A stretch of DNA of 64,000 nucleotides from Leptodactylus fallax. Taxonomy: Eukaryota; Chordata; Amphibia; Anura; Leptodactylidae. The position numbers and the translations under genes are program-made. Below, piece after piece: positions 11,814 to 24,785 of the stretch; position 1 is the first letter of the stretch, and each line of letters starts with the position of its first letter. A model generated the notes under the pieces. It searched no databases and was not told where the DNA came from. It was given only the letters and a program-made list of their open reading frames with translations. The stretch lies in contig CAMRHE010000197.1 in NCBI GenBank assembly GCA_947044405.1, positions 2,914,001-2,978,000 on the forward strand, given 5' to 3'.

Positions 11814-12028
11814 TTGAGGCCCTATGTTGCAGAAAAGCTGCTTTTTTTGTTGCAGATTTTGGTGCTTTTTTTGAGCCAAAGCCAAGGGTGGCTTCAACAG
11901 GAATGGGAAATACATAAAAAGCTCTTATACTTCTCCCTTCTGCTAAAATAAGTCTAGGCTTTGGCTCAAAAATCCATAGCAAAACCTGCAACAAAAACTC
12001 AGCATTTCCATAACGTGGGGCCTTAGCC
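11814..12028. mobile_element. MITE family F1 copy
   Basis: The left arm 'gctgctttttttgttgcaga...gagccaaagccaagg' and the right arm 'ggctttggctcaaaaatcca...ctgcaacaaaaact' are long inverted repeats around 'cttctcccttctgct'. Ends are of the GAGGCCC / GGGGCCTTAGCC type. The same structure is present at 12795-13008, 16296-16493 and the split copies at 13.0-14.4 and 51.4-59.5 kb. Confidence 0.7.
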
Positions 12029-12031
12029 TCA

Positions 12032-12476
12032 CTAACAAAATAAACACTTAAAATAAACACTACACACAATTTACAGCTGTATATTTGTTTAGTTGTTTTA
12101 GGTGCATATATCTGGTGGTATTTTAGCATTACATCAACTTTTCTTTTTTCCCTCCTTTTTTGTGGACATGCCATTACATTATTATTGTCATTATTACTAT
12201 CTTTTTGTAACACATGTACATAATTTTTTTCTCACTATGTATCCAGAATGCAAAGTATATAAAAATGATTTCATGTAATAAAATTTCAAATAGCTTTAAC
12301 TTTAAACATCTTTTCTGTGGTTTTTGAACTAATAAATTATTTATCTGTGATACTCTCCTGTTTGCTGAAGTTCATCACATGTAAAAAGATAGTGGTATCC
12401 AATTTGTTTTTCTTTGCAAAGAGCTTTTTGTATTTTATCATTGTATTGTATTGTAAGATTGACATTTTTTTGTGTG
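12032..12476. other. No gene seen
   Basis: AT-rich spacer between two MITEs. Overlapping short open frames on both strands have no motif and biased composition. Confidence 0.45.
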
Positions 12477-12479
12477 TTA

Positions 12480-12791
12480 GACTAAGGCCCCACATAGCAT
12501 GCCTCGGCAATAAGCGTTGCAGGAAAAACTGTGGCTGCAATGCATCGCGGTTTTTCCTTCAGCACTTTTCACATGAAGTCCACAGAGGTTCCCTATACCT
12601 ATAGGGAAACTGTCGCGGTTTCCATAGGTATAACTGATATGCTGCGATTTCCAAAACCGTGACATATTTTTCCGCAATTTGTGGATGGGATTCGCTAGGC
12701 TTTGCAGGGATTGTAAAATGCAGCGCTTTTTTTCCACGGCATTTCCACTGCGGCCAAACCTAAGCGTTTACGCCATGTGGGGCCTCGGGCT
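12480..12791. mobile_element. MITE family F2 copy
   Basis: TTA (12477-12479) precedes GACTAAGGCCCCACAT. It contains 'ccctatacctatagggaaac' and 'gctgcgatttccaaaaccgt' and ends 'cgccatgtggggcctcgggc' followed by TTTA. An F1 copy starts within about 4 bp of the right end. No coding capacity. Confidence 0.65.
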
Positions 12792-12794
12792 TTA

Positions 12795-13008
12795 GGGCTC
12801 CACTTGCAGAAAAGATGCTTTTTTTGATTTAGACTTCCTGTGATTTTTTTGAGCCAAACCCAGGAATGACAACAAATAGCATGGAAAATATATAAGAAGC
12901 TCTAATACTTCTCCCTTCTGCTCAATCCACTCCAGGCTTTGGTTACAAAAAAACACAGCAAAATCTGCAACAAAAAAAAGCAGGTGTTCTGCAACATGGG
13001 GCCTTAGG
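12795..13008. mobile_element. MITE family F1 copy
   Basis: The arms 'tgagccaaacccaggaatga' and 'cactccaggctttgg...' pair, with 'cttctcccttctgctcaatc' in the loop and 'ctgcaacaaaaaaaagcagg' near the right end. It abuts F2 on the left and another F1 on the right. Confidence 0.65.
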
Positions 13009-14422
13009 CAAAGGAGGGTTTTTTTTGCAGATTTTGTTGTATTTTTTTGAGCCAAACCCAGGATTGGACTGAACAAAAGGTACCGTATTTTTCGGACTAT
13101 AAAACACACCGGACCATAAGACACACATAGGTTTTAAAGGAGGAAAATAGGGGAAAAAATTTTTGAAGCTAAAGACAATGTAAAATATTTAATAACATAA
13201 TGGGAGTTGTAGTTTTGCAACAGTTGCAAGGCCACATTGACAGGTGGCCCTGCAGCAGTACGGGGATGTATACGGCATCTTTTTTTGTGGGGCCAGGTGT
13301 ACTTTTTAGTTATACCATTTTGGGAAATGTCTAGTGTTTTGATCACTTTTTATTCAAATCGAAACAATAAATGAGGCGAAACAATGAAAAAAACGGCGGT
13401 TCGACACTTTTGATTTTTTTTTCCTGCTACGACATTTACCCTATGGGAAAAATATTTTCATATGTTTGTAGACCAGCGTTTTCGGACACAGGGATACCTA
13501 ATGTGTATGGGTCTCACAGTAATTTTCTACCTGTATATGTATTCTAGGGAAAGGGGGTGATTTAGAACTTTTCGTTTATTTATTTTTTTATATTTTTTTA
13601 AAACTTTTTTTTTTTACTATTTTATTAGCCTCCCCCCTAGAGGGCTTGAACCTGCAGTCATTTGATTGCAAGTCCCATAGACTTCTATACAACATAATGC
13701 AGTCTATGGGAGATTCAGTACATTACTATTGAGGCTGGTCATAGACCAGGCGCAATAGTAATATTACTATGACAAGCCTGGGAGCCTTCATAAGGCTCCC
13801 GGCTGTCATAGGAATAGGTTGGTTCCTGCGATCTTGCCGTGCAGGAGCCGGCCTGCCATGAAAAAGGTATCCACCAGCCCCGGGGTTATTTTTAATATCT
13901 TTGTGGGTCTTACAGGTAGTAATGCCGGCGATCAGAGTGGACTCTGATTGCGGGCATTAGCTCCGGGTCTCCGCTGTACATTACAGCGGAGACCCGGTAG
14001 CTATGGCAAACGCTCTGTAGCAGAGCGGCCGCCATCATCTTTAATAGCACAGCGGATGCCGGGATTAGTTGGCACCACCAGGACACTCTCTCCTCCACGG
14101 CCAGGGCCCGCAGCATTGCTCCTCTACTGCTGCTGCAGGAAGCCCCGCTGAAGGAAGCCCTGCTGCAGAAGTGAGGTGATGCTGCGTCCCCGCTCCTCCG
14201 CTCCCCCCCAACCCCCCACATTCGGACTATAAGACGCACCCCCCCCATTTTCCTCCCAAATTTTGGGGGAAAGAAGTGCGTCTTTTAGTCTGAAAAATAT
14301 GGTAGAAGTGTTTTCTATAAATTTCCCATTTCTTTTGTAACCATTCTTGGCTTTGGCTCAAAAAACCACAACAAATTATGCAACAAAAAAAATCTGCGTT
14401 TTTGCAATGTGGGTTCTTAGCC
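13009..14422. mobile_element. MITE family F1 copy, split by a 1.2-kb insertion
   Basis: The left half (13,009-13,082: 'tttttttgcagattttgttg', 'gagccaaacccaggattgg') and the right half (14,303-14,422: 'cttggctttggctcaaaaaa', 'gcaacaaaaaaaatctgcgt', then cttagcc) complete each other. A 1,220-bp element with TA on both sides lies between them. The right end is followed by TTA. Confidence 0.65.
13083..14302. mobile_element. 1.2-kb non-autonomous element with CCGTATTTTTCGG termini
   Basis: The left end 'ccgtatttttcggactataa' and the right end, reverse-complemented 'ccatatttttcagactaaaa', form an inverted repeat, with TA at each outer edge (13081-13082, 14303-14304). A second 'ttcggactataagacgcacc' copy lies just inside the right end (about 14,221). 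The AT-rich core at 13,140-13,620 resembles 18,520-19,050 and 44,515-45,300. It is followed by a GC-richer block with hairpins (gggagccttcataaggctccc; tctccgctgtacattacagcggaga). No transposase is seen; short frames at 13910-14248 have no motif. TA duplication suggests Tc1/mariner-type mobilisation, but this is not proven. Confidence 0.65.
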
Positions 14423-14425
14423 TTA

Positions 14426-16290
14426 TACTTACCCTATAGCTGCTATTTATTTTAACCATTTATAAAATGAACAACACAATTACTGTGAATAGAATTAAAT
14501 TATTTTCAAATGTGTTAAAAATGTGCTATTTAAGCAAAAGGAAAATTTTGTGATTTTCTCAAGACACTTCAATGGAAACATATTTCATTTTTTAAGGGAT
14601 AAATAAAATACTTAAATTATTTTAGTCATAGATATAGAATGGACAGTTTCAAGTAATTTTTATTATTTTATCTAAAATTATGATAATTATGAATACAGTA
14701 AGAGGAAAATCCCTTCACTTTTATGCATTGAAAATGCAAAGATTAGCAACAATGCTTTCATAATGCAATATAAGAAAAGCTATTATATGTAGGTCAAAGC
14801 CAGACTAAATTCATGCACTCGGTTTCACTTTCTTCATTGTCTGCCTCAACTAAACTGTCTTGTAGGTGAAGGAAACATACCATCATATAAACGAATAATA
14901 AACCAGATATCAAGGCTTACATAGTCATTACTAATCACAGTTAATTAACACAGACCATAGACCTTCCTTGGTGGCATTTTATTGGTATGCTTATATCTTC
15001 CCACATATTGAAGCAGAATTAAGGAATTTTATTTTTACATTAGCCACTTGCACAGATGATTCGTAAAGGTTTCATTTTGTTTAAAGAAGGCAAATGCAAT
15101 TTATCATTCAAAAGCCGTACTCTTTCTCGCAGTTCTTAAAACTCTTGAGGACCTGTGAATGATAAACAAAAAGCCTTGTATTGGACTCTTGGAAATAGGA
15201 CAGCAGAATTATTTGCTGTCTCTGCATCTGGTTGAAAGAATTTGTACAATTCATTCAGAATTTGTATCACAAAAACATTCTCCCATTGCCAGACTGGCCT
15301 TGACTCTGCAAAAGCAATCTGTTTTCATAATGAACAGCAACTAAATTGCCATCATACATAGATTTAACCCTTTTGCCAAGTGGGAGAGAGGTTATCTTGA
15401 GCTACAAATATGCAAAATAATAAAAGTGTATGACATGAATATAAAATATGAACACATAAGGAAAACACTTCACAATAAAGGACATACTGGGAGAATTCAT
15501 TAACATTTTGCCAGTTTTCTGGTGTTGATGTGTGATAATGTGGTGCAAATTTGGCACAAGGCCCTTTCGAGTACATTACACGTTCTGTGTGTCTCGCCAC
15601 TTTCCGCATATGTGGGCGGAGGGGGAGAGTAGGATGGCTTGGTGCAACATATTTATTATGGTAGTATGGCATATTAACACATGGCAGTTATACGAGAGTT
15701 ATACGAGAGTTCCTGAGAAGGTGCACCAAGTTTCCTGGTGTAGAGCTAAAGAAACTTAAGACAACATATCCACATGTACTTAACATAATCGATGTTCAAT
15801 AAAGATATATTATGTTCTTTTTTACTGTGGGTTACTTTATTGGGGTTGAATCTATAGGATATTTACGAGACTCTGATACAGTATTTATATTATGCCCACA
15901 ATTTTGTAGGTCGAGAGTAGATTTCCAGTTTGGCACACGGTCATGCAACTGATTTTTGAAGAGGCCAGAGCTTCTTGATCAGTCAGGCGTGCCTTGCACT
16001 GTAAGACCCTTTATTAAGTCTGGTGTCCAAACGCTAGTGTTAATAAATCTGTTCCACTATGTCACTTTATGCAGCAATTTTGCATACTGTATATGTCTTT
16101 CAGGTTCATTTAACAATTTGCTTTTAAGAAGCTATACGTTTTGAACATTAATATATTGAATTTGTGTGAAAAAAAAAAAGCTGATGGCATGTTCTATTGC
16201 ATTCTATATTATAGAGGTATTTTCCTTGGAAGCATAGCAGATTTACTAATAGTGTCTAAATTTTAGACAGTGCAAATTTAGACTAGACAG
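14426..16290. other. Mostly repeat-poor region, no gene seen
   Basis: 14,760-15,150 is a possible conserved non-coding stretch by appearance ('aatgcaatttatcattcaaa', 'actaatcacagttaattaac'). From about 15,480 the text 'ttttgccagttttctggtgt' and 'tggtgcaaatttggcacaag' resembles old repeat material also seen near 59.9-60.05 kb. Two overlapping frames at 15364-15759 have no domain and lie on opposite strands. Confidence 0.4.
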
Positions 16291-16295
16291 TCTTA

Positions 16296-16493
16296 GACTA
16301 AGGCCCCATGTTGCTTAAATGCAACTTTTTTTTGTTGCAGATTTTGCTGCGGGTTGTTAAGCCAGAAAAAAAAATGGAAAGGAAGTTCTTATACTTCTCC
16401 TTTCTGCGTAATCCACTCCTGGGTTTGGCTCAAAAAAACGCAGCAAAATCTGCAACAAAAAAAGCTGCGTTTCCACAACGTGTGGCCTCAGCC
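16296..16493. mobile_element. MITE family F1, clean copy with TTA duplication
   Basis: Starts GACTAAGGCCCCATGTTGC and ends ACAACGTGTGGCCTCAGCC. It is flanked by TTA (16293-16295 and 16494-16496). The long inverted arms are visible: 'tgttgcagattttgctgcgg' with 'cgcagcaaaatctgcaacaa'. The TTA duplication supports a PIF/Harbinger-type origin. Confidence 0.75.
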
Positions 16494-16544
16494 TTAAACA
16501 GCGGCAGATTTAGTATCTGATAATGTTTAATAAATCTGATGTAT

Positions 16545-16792
16545 TGATTATTTAGCTTACTTGTATAGCGCCATCATATTCCGCAGCACTTTACAGACAT
16601 TGAATGTCACTGTCCCATATAAGGCTCATAATCTACATTCCCTATCAGTATGTCTTTGGAGTGTGGGAGAAAACCAGCGCAAACACAGGGAGAAGATACA
16701 AACGCCTTGCAGATGTTGTCCTTGGCAAGATTCAAACCCAGGACTCCAGTGCTGCAAGGCTGCAGTGCTAACCACTGAGCTGCCCTTGTTAG
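16545..16792 (+). repeat. Vertebrate LINE/SINE-type 3' module
   Basis: 'tatagcgccatcatattccg', 'cagtatgtctttggagtgtg', 'aagattcaaacccaggactc' and 'ctaaccactgagctgccctt' are in the order of a widespread retroposon 3' module. A second copy lies at 24590-24785. An 81-codon frame across it is not a gene. Confidence 0.65.
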
Positions 16793-16984
16793 ACTATCTA
16801 GTCTAATATTACACCACTTATCACTTGGCTTAAAAATTCTGCCACATTTTTGCAGTGCCAAAGCACATCCTAAACCCACCAATTTTCTCATAAACCGTGC
16901 CCTCTTTTCCTACAAGTCATAAAAGTGTCTAAAAAATCTCTAAAACTCTTGATAATACGGCACACAGCTTTTCTGACAGTTTTT

Positions 16985-18198
<1,214 letters not shown>

Positions 18199-18519
18199 TG
18201 TGCTGCCAACCAATCATCTGCAACTATTATTCCTGAAATCCACATAAACGTGGAATGTCATTTCATCAGAGCATGCATGTTTATTTAGGAGGAGAAAAGG
18301 AGACAAGCCACTACCAGCTGTATCAGAAAGTGGCTTAGTTTGTGGCAGAAATAAACATTGGGCATGTAGTAGAACAGTTATAAGATATATTGATTAGAGT
18401 AGATGTACAGTATACGTGTTTATGGATGCAAACACAGCAACCTAGAAACATTGATTTTCTACATTGTTCACTGACTACGGATAATTTACAAACGTTTTAT
18501 TTTACTATTGTACTTTTTT
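18199..18519. other. No gene seen
   Basis: Short non-repetitive stretch downstream of Tc1 element A with no feature recognised. Confidence 0.4.
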
Positions 18520-19120
18520 TCATACAGCTTTAGCTTTATCTATAGCAGTTTATAAATGTATATTATCCCCTTCCCATGTTTTTATTTTGCACTGGGAACC
18601 TGGAGAAAAATTCAAAATGGGGTGGAATTAGAATAAAACTGCATTTGTGCCATTTTCTTTCTGGGTTTTCTTTTTGCAACATTTGCTATGTCTTAAAAAT
18701 GATATGGCTTTTTTGTCAGTATGACCATGGCAATACCAAATTTATATAGCTTTGTTTATCTGTTTAAGACCTTTACAAAAATCTAAAATTTTGAAAAAAT
18801 CAAAAATTTTATTTGGGTCGCCATACTCAATGACGCCATGAGATCAGTAACTTTTTTATATTTCCATGTAGGGATCTGTGTAAGACATCTACTTTGCAGA
18901 GAAAGTTGTACTTTTTACTTGTACCATTTTGAGGATTATCTGATGTTTGATCACTTTTTAATAATTTTTTTGTGGAGAGCAAAATGGAAAAAAACAGCGG
19001 ATCAGGCATTTTAATTTTTTTTCTGATACAGTGTTCCCTTTGGCAGCATAATGACAGACGTGGGAGGCTTCAATAGGCTCCTGGCTGTTATAGTAACAGT
19101 CATTGCCCCACACCTTGCTC
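18520..19120. repeat. Dispersed repeat core (family F8), fragment
   Basis: 'gttgtactttttacttgtac', 'tgatcactttttaataattt', 'gcatttgtgccattttcttt' and 'ggaggcttcaataggctcct' parallel the core of the 13083-14302 element and of 44515-45590 (cacttttt / tgatcacttttt / ggctcc blocks). No ends were recognised. Non-coding. Confidence 0.5.
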
Positions 19121-19185
19121 TGGAGGATGGCAGTCCTTCTCAACATGGTGCTGCCCACAAGCCACCACTCTTTAGAAGTCTCAGG

Positions 19186-19415
19186 CTAGATCCACATCTG
19201 CGTCAGAGTCTATGTAGGATTCATCGGAAAATCAGTGGACTCACGCAGGACTTTTCTCTCTGCCAGTTTCAGTATAAAAACAGCAGAAACCTGACATACA
19301 CCCAGCAGACCCCATTATAGTCTATATAGTTTTAACGGACTGGTTCTCCGTCATTTAGGTTCCCTGGGTGACCCGAACGACAGAGAACCCGGCGCAACTG
19401 TGAACCTAGCCTCAG
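19186..19415. mobile_element. MITE family F3 copy
   Basis: Starts 'caggctagatccacatctgc' and ends 'gcaactgtgaacctagcctc', an imperfect inverted repeat of the same type as 'ctaggttcacacctgcg'. The interior has 'caggacttttctctctgc', also present at 25,860. No coding capacity. Confidence 0.6.
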
Positions 19416-22400
19416 TCGCACATACCATACAAACAGAAGAGCTAACAATCATATCATGATAACATTTTTCTAAAGGTCATTGTGATAGCTCCTATTATAG
19501 ACAGCTATAAATGTTGCCTGCATCCTCCTGACATTGTCTGAATATGCAAGGAAATGCAATTTTTTTAAAGACACTGGAAAAACAGCCCTAGAGACAGCAC
19601 TACCCTTGTCCATAGGCTGTTACTGCTTGGTCCTACTGTATCTATAAGGCTACATGCACATAATTGTAATTTTCGGCAGTGTGCTATTGTCTTTTATGTT
19701 AACAGGTAGCACACTTATCTTTTATTTTCTAAGGCCCCATACACATGATCATGTGTTTCACAGGTCTGTAGAGGGCAGACTGTGAACCTGGATACAAAAC
19801 TTAGGACAGGTCTTATTCAGGCTCATTAATACTGAGCCCCAGTGAGTACAGGGACTGATGGAGACAATAATAATCTATGCACAGTGCTGCAGAATATGAT
19901 GAGGATAAATAAAAAATGAATAAAATAAATAATGAGTCAAAACAACACAAAATTCACAGAAGTATAATAACACATTTTATCAGCGAATACACAAATTCTA
20001 TAGCATATTAAATGGGTTTGTGCATTATTAATACATTTATTTCTTCATTCCTGCTAGGTTAACTCAATACAGATTACCAAATAGTGTGTGTTATCCGTAA
20101 CCCAGCACAAGATACAGCATGCAGCTGGTACTTAACACGTCACCTCATCTCCACAAAAGCTTCATTGTTGACAAAACAGTAAATGTAGAAGAGTGCACAC
20201 CTCAACCCTACTGCATATAATGAGCGTTTAACCCTTTTTATACAGAGACAGTAATACATCAGGTAGAAACACATACTCTATGCTTTACTTTATAACAGAT
20301 TCTGAGTTGTTTGGTCATTGCTGTCTCATGAGGACTAATGTGAAAAAGAAAAGATCAATTCACTAAGAAAGATCAAATAAGAAAACTGTGGGGACAGCAC
20401 CAGGTCAGAGAGCAGGGAACTCCGCAGACCTGCTCTTCTTTAACAAGTCTCTCTGGGGATGTTACATTGTACCTGTCCATAGGCTTATTGAGCTGCATAA
20501 CCCTCCTGTGTTCTATTTCTCTAGGCCCAAGTGATTCACATTCTGCTGCTGACAAGTTCGAGAGGGACTAAGGCAGCAACATGAAAGAACTTCTTTCTTG
20601 TTTAAGCAAACATTTTTTTTCCTCTTCTTTCTTGAAAAGAGGACACAGTATTGACACGTGACATGGCAAGATGAAATGAGAGGTCCAGGATGGACTTGGA
20701 GCAGAGCAGATAAAAGTAATCAAGTGACACTCCTGGAATGCAAATTGGCATTCTTCACTACAGCAATTGCACAACCATGAAACATCTCTGACAGCAAGCA
20801 GAATTAGGCAGAATGTTATGTAAAGCACACAGAAAAGAATCCGGCGCACGCCGACCCAGGCTTTCACAGTTACATCTCACCACATTTTACTTTTGCGATT
20901 TGTACAATTGCTACCTAGGAAGTAACCATTTATAGATACTTACAAAGTGTACAAAAATAGTACTTATTTTGCTGATTATTTTTTTCCAACTAAGCAGGAG
21001 GATGGGGTTCACCAATTCTATATAATAAAATACGACAAATTTTCAAGAGGTGAAAATGGTTTGTAGACCATTTTATAGCTTTTTTTTTTTTTTTTGTTAT
21101 AGCCACCTCCCAATTATGTTATACACGTGATAGGGGGTCATCATAATTTGATTAAAAACTTGAGATTTTGTAAAACTAAGTTTCTACATGACATATGATA
21201 CCCAAATTAAGTTCTTTCTTTCTGAACTTCCACTCTCCTTGATGACACCATATACTAGAAATATACTAGACCCTGCTTAGAGAAATGTTTTTATATCTAA
21301 ATGGAGATTTAGAGATTGTGATTTCATTTACTGTTTGTACATGAGTACATTATGTTTTTTATGAATTAATTAAATAAATCAATAAATAAATTTTTTTTTT
21401 TTTAAATTAGAGCAATGTAAAATTAATTTGCAAATTTTATTAATGCAAGCACACGGCTAAATTACAATATTTCCTGTTCACTTCATTAACCTGCAGCTTC
21501 ATTCTTGCATTGGATGTCGCTGCTACCCTGGGTTTTTTACTTAAATTAAACATCCCTCTCTGATATAACATTCCTTAACTAAATAAAGGCTGAACCCTGG
21601 CATAACAGTCTTGCTGAGCTATGTAAACTGTGAAAAACACTAGCAACAGCTTCTAACAGAACATGTGACAGAGTTTGTCTTCCTGGGGACATGGATACAT
21701 GAGGAATCTATAGGCAGGGTGGGGACAAGGAGTTGTAGGGGGATGTGAAGGGAAGCTGTGAGTCTGTCTCCCTTTTTTCTGCAGGTTCATATAATTAAAG
21801 GATATCAAAGGAAATCAACACTGTTGATATCTAGAACTGTAGCAGTGTGGTGGTTTCCTTAGTGTTCATTTCTACGCACAGTAAATATATTTGTAAGCCC
21901 AAATATAATAGAAGATATCTATAATGTGTAAAGAAAAATGAAACAAACATACAATAATAATATGTTTCATGGAGAACTGCAGTAAGAAGTGTGTTAGTGC
22001 TATGTGTAATAAATAATAGTACTCCTGGATTACTCAGTATAAAAAAACAGCGTATAGAGCTCCTATAATGTAAATGTTAGAAAGTACTCCATGTAGTAAC
22101 TGCATTCTATATTTTTAGGCAGGAAAAGATTTTGAGCGGTAATGCACATTTTGCTGTCACTTTATCTACTTTTAGCGTGTTTGATGATTTTATGACACCT
22201 ATTGTCCATCAAGTTTACAATAACTTCACTTTGGATTTAAAAGGAATACATCATAAATTTGAAGCTGCTTCCAAATCCACTTTTATTTCCATCTGCATTG
22301 CTGTCCTTTCTTTCTCTATGACAGGCCTATCTTCTACACTCCACCCGGCTCTTTGATCAGTGGAACAAGGCATGTCACATTAAGGAGAGCACACACACAA

Positions 22401-22969
22401 AAATCTAAGCCACTGTATCTGGCCTTTGCCACTTAAAGAAGTGCAAGAGGGACCCATCCTCCATTCTAGCCTCATACTTCATTCTCCATGAACAAGCAAG
22501 GATGGGGGGGGTTGTAATTGTATAAACAGGGCACCACTATCTGACTGAGCACTGGCAGCGATAACCACTATGGCAAGGAAGACAGGAGAGAAGATAATTT
22601 CAGACTAATATTAGAAAATGTATTGCTTATGTGTAAAAATAATTTTCAGCAATTAAATGTCATCACCATGTCTCTATGATATTAAATCAAGAATTTTCCG
22701 GAAAGGGGCGATTCAAAAGTAAATTGTTTATCATTTTTGTTTATTAACAAGAAAGTCGTAAAATATCTCTTGCATGTATGGGGTTATTGGATGAAAATTC
22801 AGAAACAAATATTAGATGCCAGAAACTGATAAATACAACAATGATCAGCTCTGACAGGCCACTTTGTAAACTGTGCTGCCGCTTGCCGGCTTGTTTATGA
22901 CATTTTAGGAGCCAAAATGTGTAGCAAAGGACACTTAATAGCTGGTAATACTTTCAGAGAAAGAAAAGT
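19416..22969. other. Repeat-poor region, no gene seen; possible conserved non-coding islands
   Basis: Apart from a possible MITE fragment at about 19,727-19,830 ('ctaaggccccatacacatga') and poly-T runs at 21,080 and 21,390, this is the longest stretch without obvious mobile DNA. Three sub-regions look non-random: 20,500-20,870 (with an 18-bp imperfect palindrome containing the octamer ATGCAAAT, 20736-20753), 21,400-21,660 (AT-rich homeodomain-like sites) and 22,110-22,340. No open frame here has a recognisable domain. Conservation cannot be judged from a single sequence. Confidence 0.35.
20736..20753. promoter_or_regulatory. Octamer motif within an imperfect palindrome
   Basis: GAATGC-AAATTG-GCATTC: the outer hexamers are perfect inverted repeats and ATGCAAAT (20738-20745) is the consensus POU/Oct octamer. 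A single octamer is expected by chance at a modest rate, so regulatory function is only a suggestion. Confidence 0.2.
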
Positions 22970-22994
22970 ATATGCATATCATATCTTTCATATG

Positions 22995-23036
22995 ATATCT
23001 ATCTATCTATGTATCTATCTATCTATCTTTCTGTTA
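22995..23036. repeat. (ATCT)n microsatellite, interrupted
   Basis: About eight to ten ATCT units with interruptions (gtatctatct, tttctg). It produces a meaningless Tyr/Leu/Ser-rich open frame. Confidence 0.85.
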
Positions 23037-23329
23037 TATATTTGTGTCAGCGTATCAATCTGTCTACTTCCATTTCACATCCATCTATTTATTCTATTCC
23101 CCTTTTCTAAATTGTACATAAATAAATAGATAACAGATGAATGCATACATAAGAATATACTCCGCACTACATTGTTACTAACTGTGACTTGCGCAGTGAT
23201 GCACATTTTACACACATATAAAGAAACAGAATACTTGTTATAAATATATGCACAATACTTGTATCAGACACTTTAGTAATGCATTGACCATGGCATCATG
23301 GTGAGGCGCAAGCTTACCATGACTGCATG

Positions 23330-24300
23330 CTCCTGTAACTTTCTCTGAACTCCTGTGTGACTTCTTCCCAGTAGCTGTGTCAGTAACAGTTTGTCAGTGT
23401 CCCAACTTTCCTCCTGTCAATAAACTCTCAGATCCTCTCTTCCCAGAAATACATGTCAGTTATCTTCAGGTATGTGGTCATTCAGTGTGTGGGGCAGACA
23501 GGCAGGGGTTACCTCTCCAAAAGAAAGTTCAAGAAAAGCTGAAGACATCCAACTGCAGAGGGTAAGGGAGAGGGGAGTATGTAGGAGATGGGCGGAAAGC
23601 AAAGCAATTCCCTCTGCCTGTGGATTTACTCTACCTAGTTTGACTTAAAAAGGATCTGCAGCACATCAGCTCTGGACATTTTCCTGCAGTAGAGGAAGAG
23701 TTTATGTTGTGCACTCATACGCTGTATTACTATAATTCAGTATAAGTATAAATACGAGAGTGGCTGCTAAGGAGAAACAGTACCCTCCAGATGCTTAAGT
23801 TGTAAATTTGGGGGGTGGGAGGGGGGCTTGGGCGCGCTGCTGACACAAGGGGACTATAGTGGAATATTGAGGTCTTCAGTCTGTGTTCATGCTCTACACT
23901 CATACAGACAGACACTTTACTGAGTCTGAAGTCTTCTTATCAGCATAGCTAGTCCAGACACTGCTCCTTACACAAGGGGAGGGAGGGATAGAAGCTCAGG
24001 AACATAGACAGTTACAAAGCAAGAAATGTTAGCTGCCTCCAAACTTAGCTACCCTGGAAGAAGTTTTGGATCTGCTGCTTGTGGCTTCTCCTCAGCTCTG
24101 GTATCTCTGTGTGTGAATGTGGGTTTTGAGGAATTTGTTTCTTTCTTTTTTTTCTGTTTTATGCTTTTCCTTTCCTCCTCCTCATCCGTCACGGTGTAAG
24201 TTTGCAGGGTAAAGAGTCACATCTGTGTGTGACACTGAGCCAACCAAACTAACCCTGCCCTGGAGACACAAGAAAAATACAGAAGAGTCTGCATCTCAAT
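23330..24300 (+). promoter_or_regulatory. Speculative promoter / first-exon zone
   Basis: GC- and CT-richer than its flanks and free of recognised transposons. It contains TATAAATA at 23747-23754 with no competing repeat explanation, a consensus-like splice donor 'gcagagg|gtaaggga' at about 23,560, another 'ttcag|gtatgtg' at about 23,468, and polypyrimidine-rich sequence at 24,140-24,190. No coding frame with a recognisable domain lies nearby, so a non-coding first exon or a promoter is the most that can be proposed. Chance occurrence of these short motifs is quite possible. Confidence 0.2.
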
Positions 24301-24589
24301 CTCATGTAACATGTACATATATTAGCAATCTGCACACACCCTAAACTGACACAGCAATAAGAAAGGAGTAATTATAGTTAATCATAATGACCTAATATTG
24401 GACTCATTTCTAACTATCATATAAACACTACAATGAAAATGAATCTGGAAATACACATACCCCTATCAACATGACTAGTTTTAGAGAAAATGGGAGTATG
24501 GGCAAAAAACAAAGAAGGTCCCTGCTCACCAAAAGTAAATGTTTTTCTACCTCACTATTTTTTTTTCTCTGACTATTTATTTTCTTACT

Positions 24590-24785
24590 TGTCTAGCGGC
24601 AACATACTCTATCCATATAGGACTCACAATCTAAATTCTCTCTCAGTATGTCTTTGGAGTGTGGGAGAAAACCCAGGGAGAACATACAAACTCTTTGCAG
24701 ATACTGTCCTTCATTGGATTTGAAAGCAGGACTGCAGAGCTGCAAGACAACAGTGCTAACTACTGAGCCACCGTGCTGCCTACAG
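24590..24785 (+). repeat. Vertebrate LINE/SINE-type 3' module
   Basis: 'agcggcaacatactctatcc', 'cagtatgtctttggagtgtg' and 'ctactgagccaccgtgctgc' match the copy at 16545-16792 in the same order. The first part is shorter here (internal loss after 'agcggcaacatactc'). Confidence 0.65.

Noticed and set aside
11692..12213. 173-codon minus-strand frame
   Set aside because: It runs through an F1 MITE and its flanks. The peptide includes the translated inverted arms (EPKPR.., GFGSKK) and is not a protein family.
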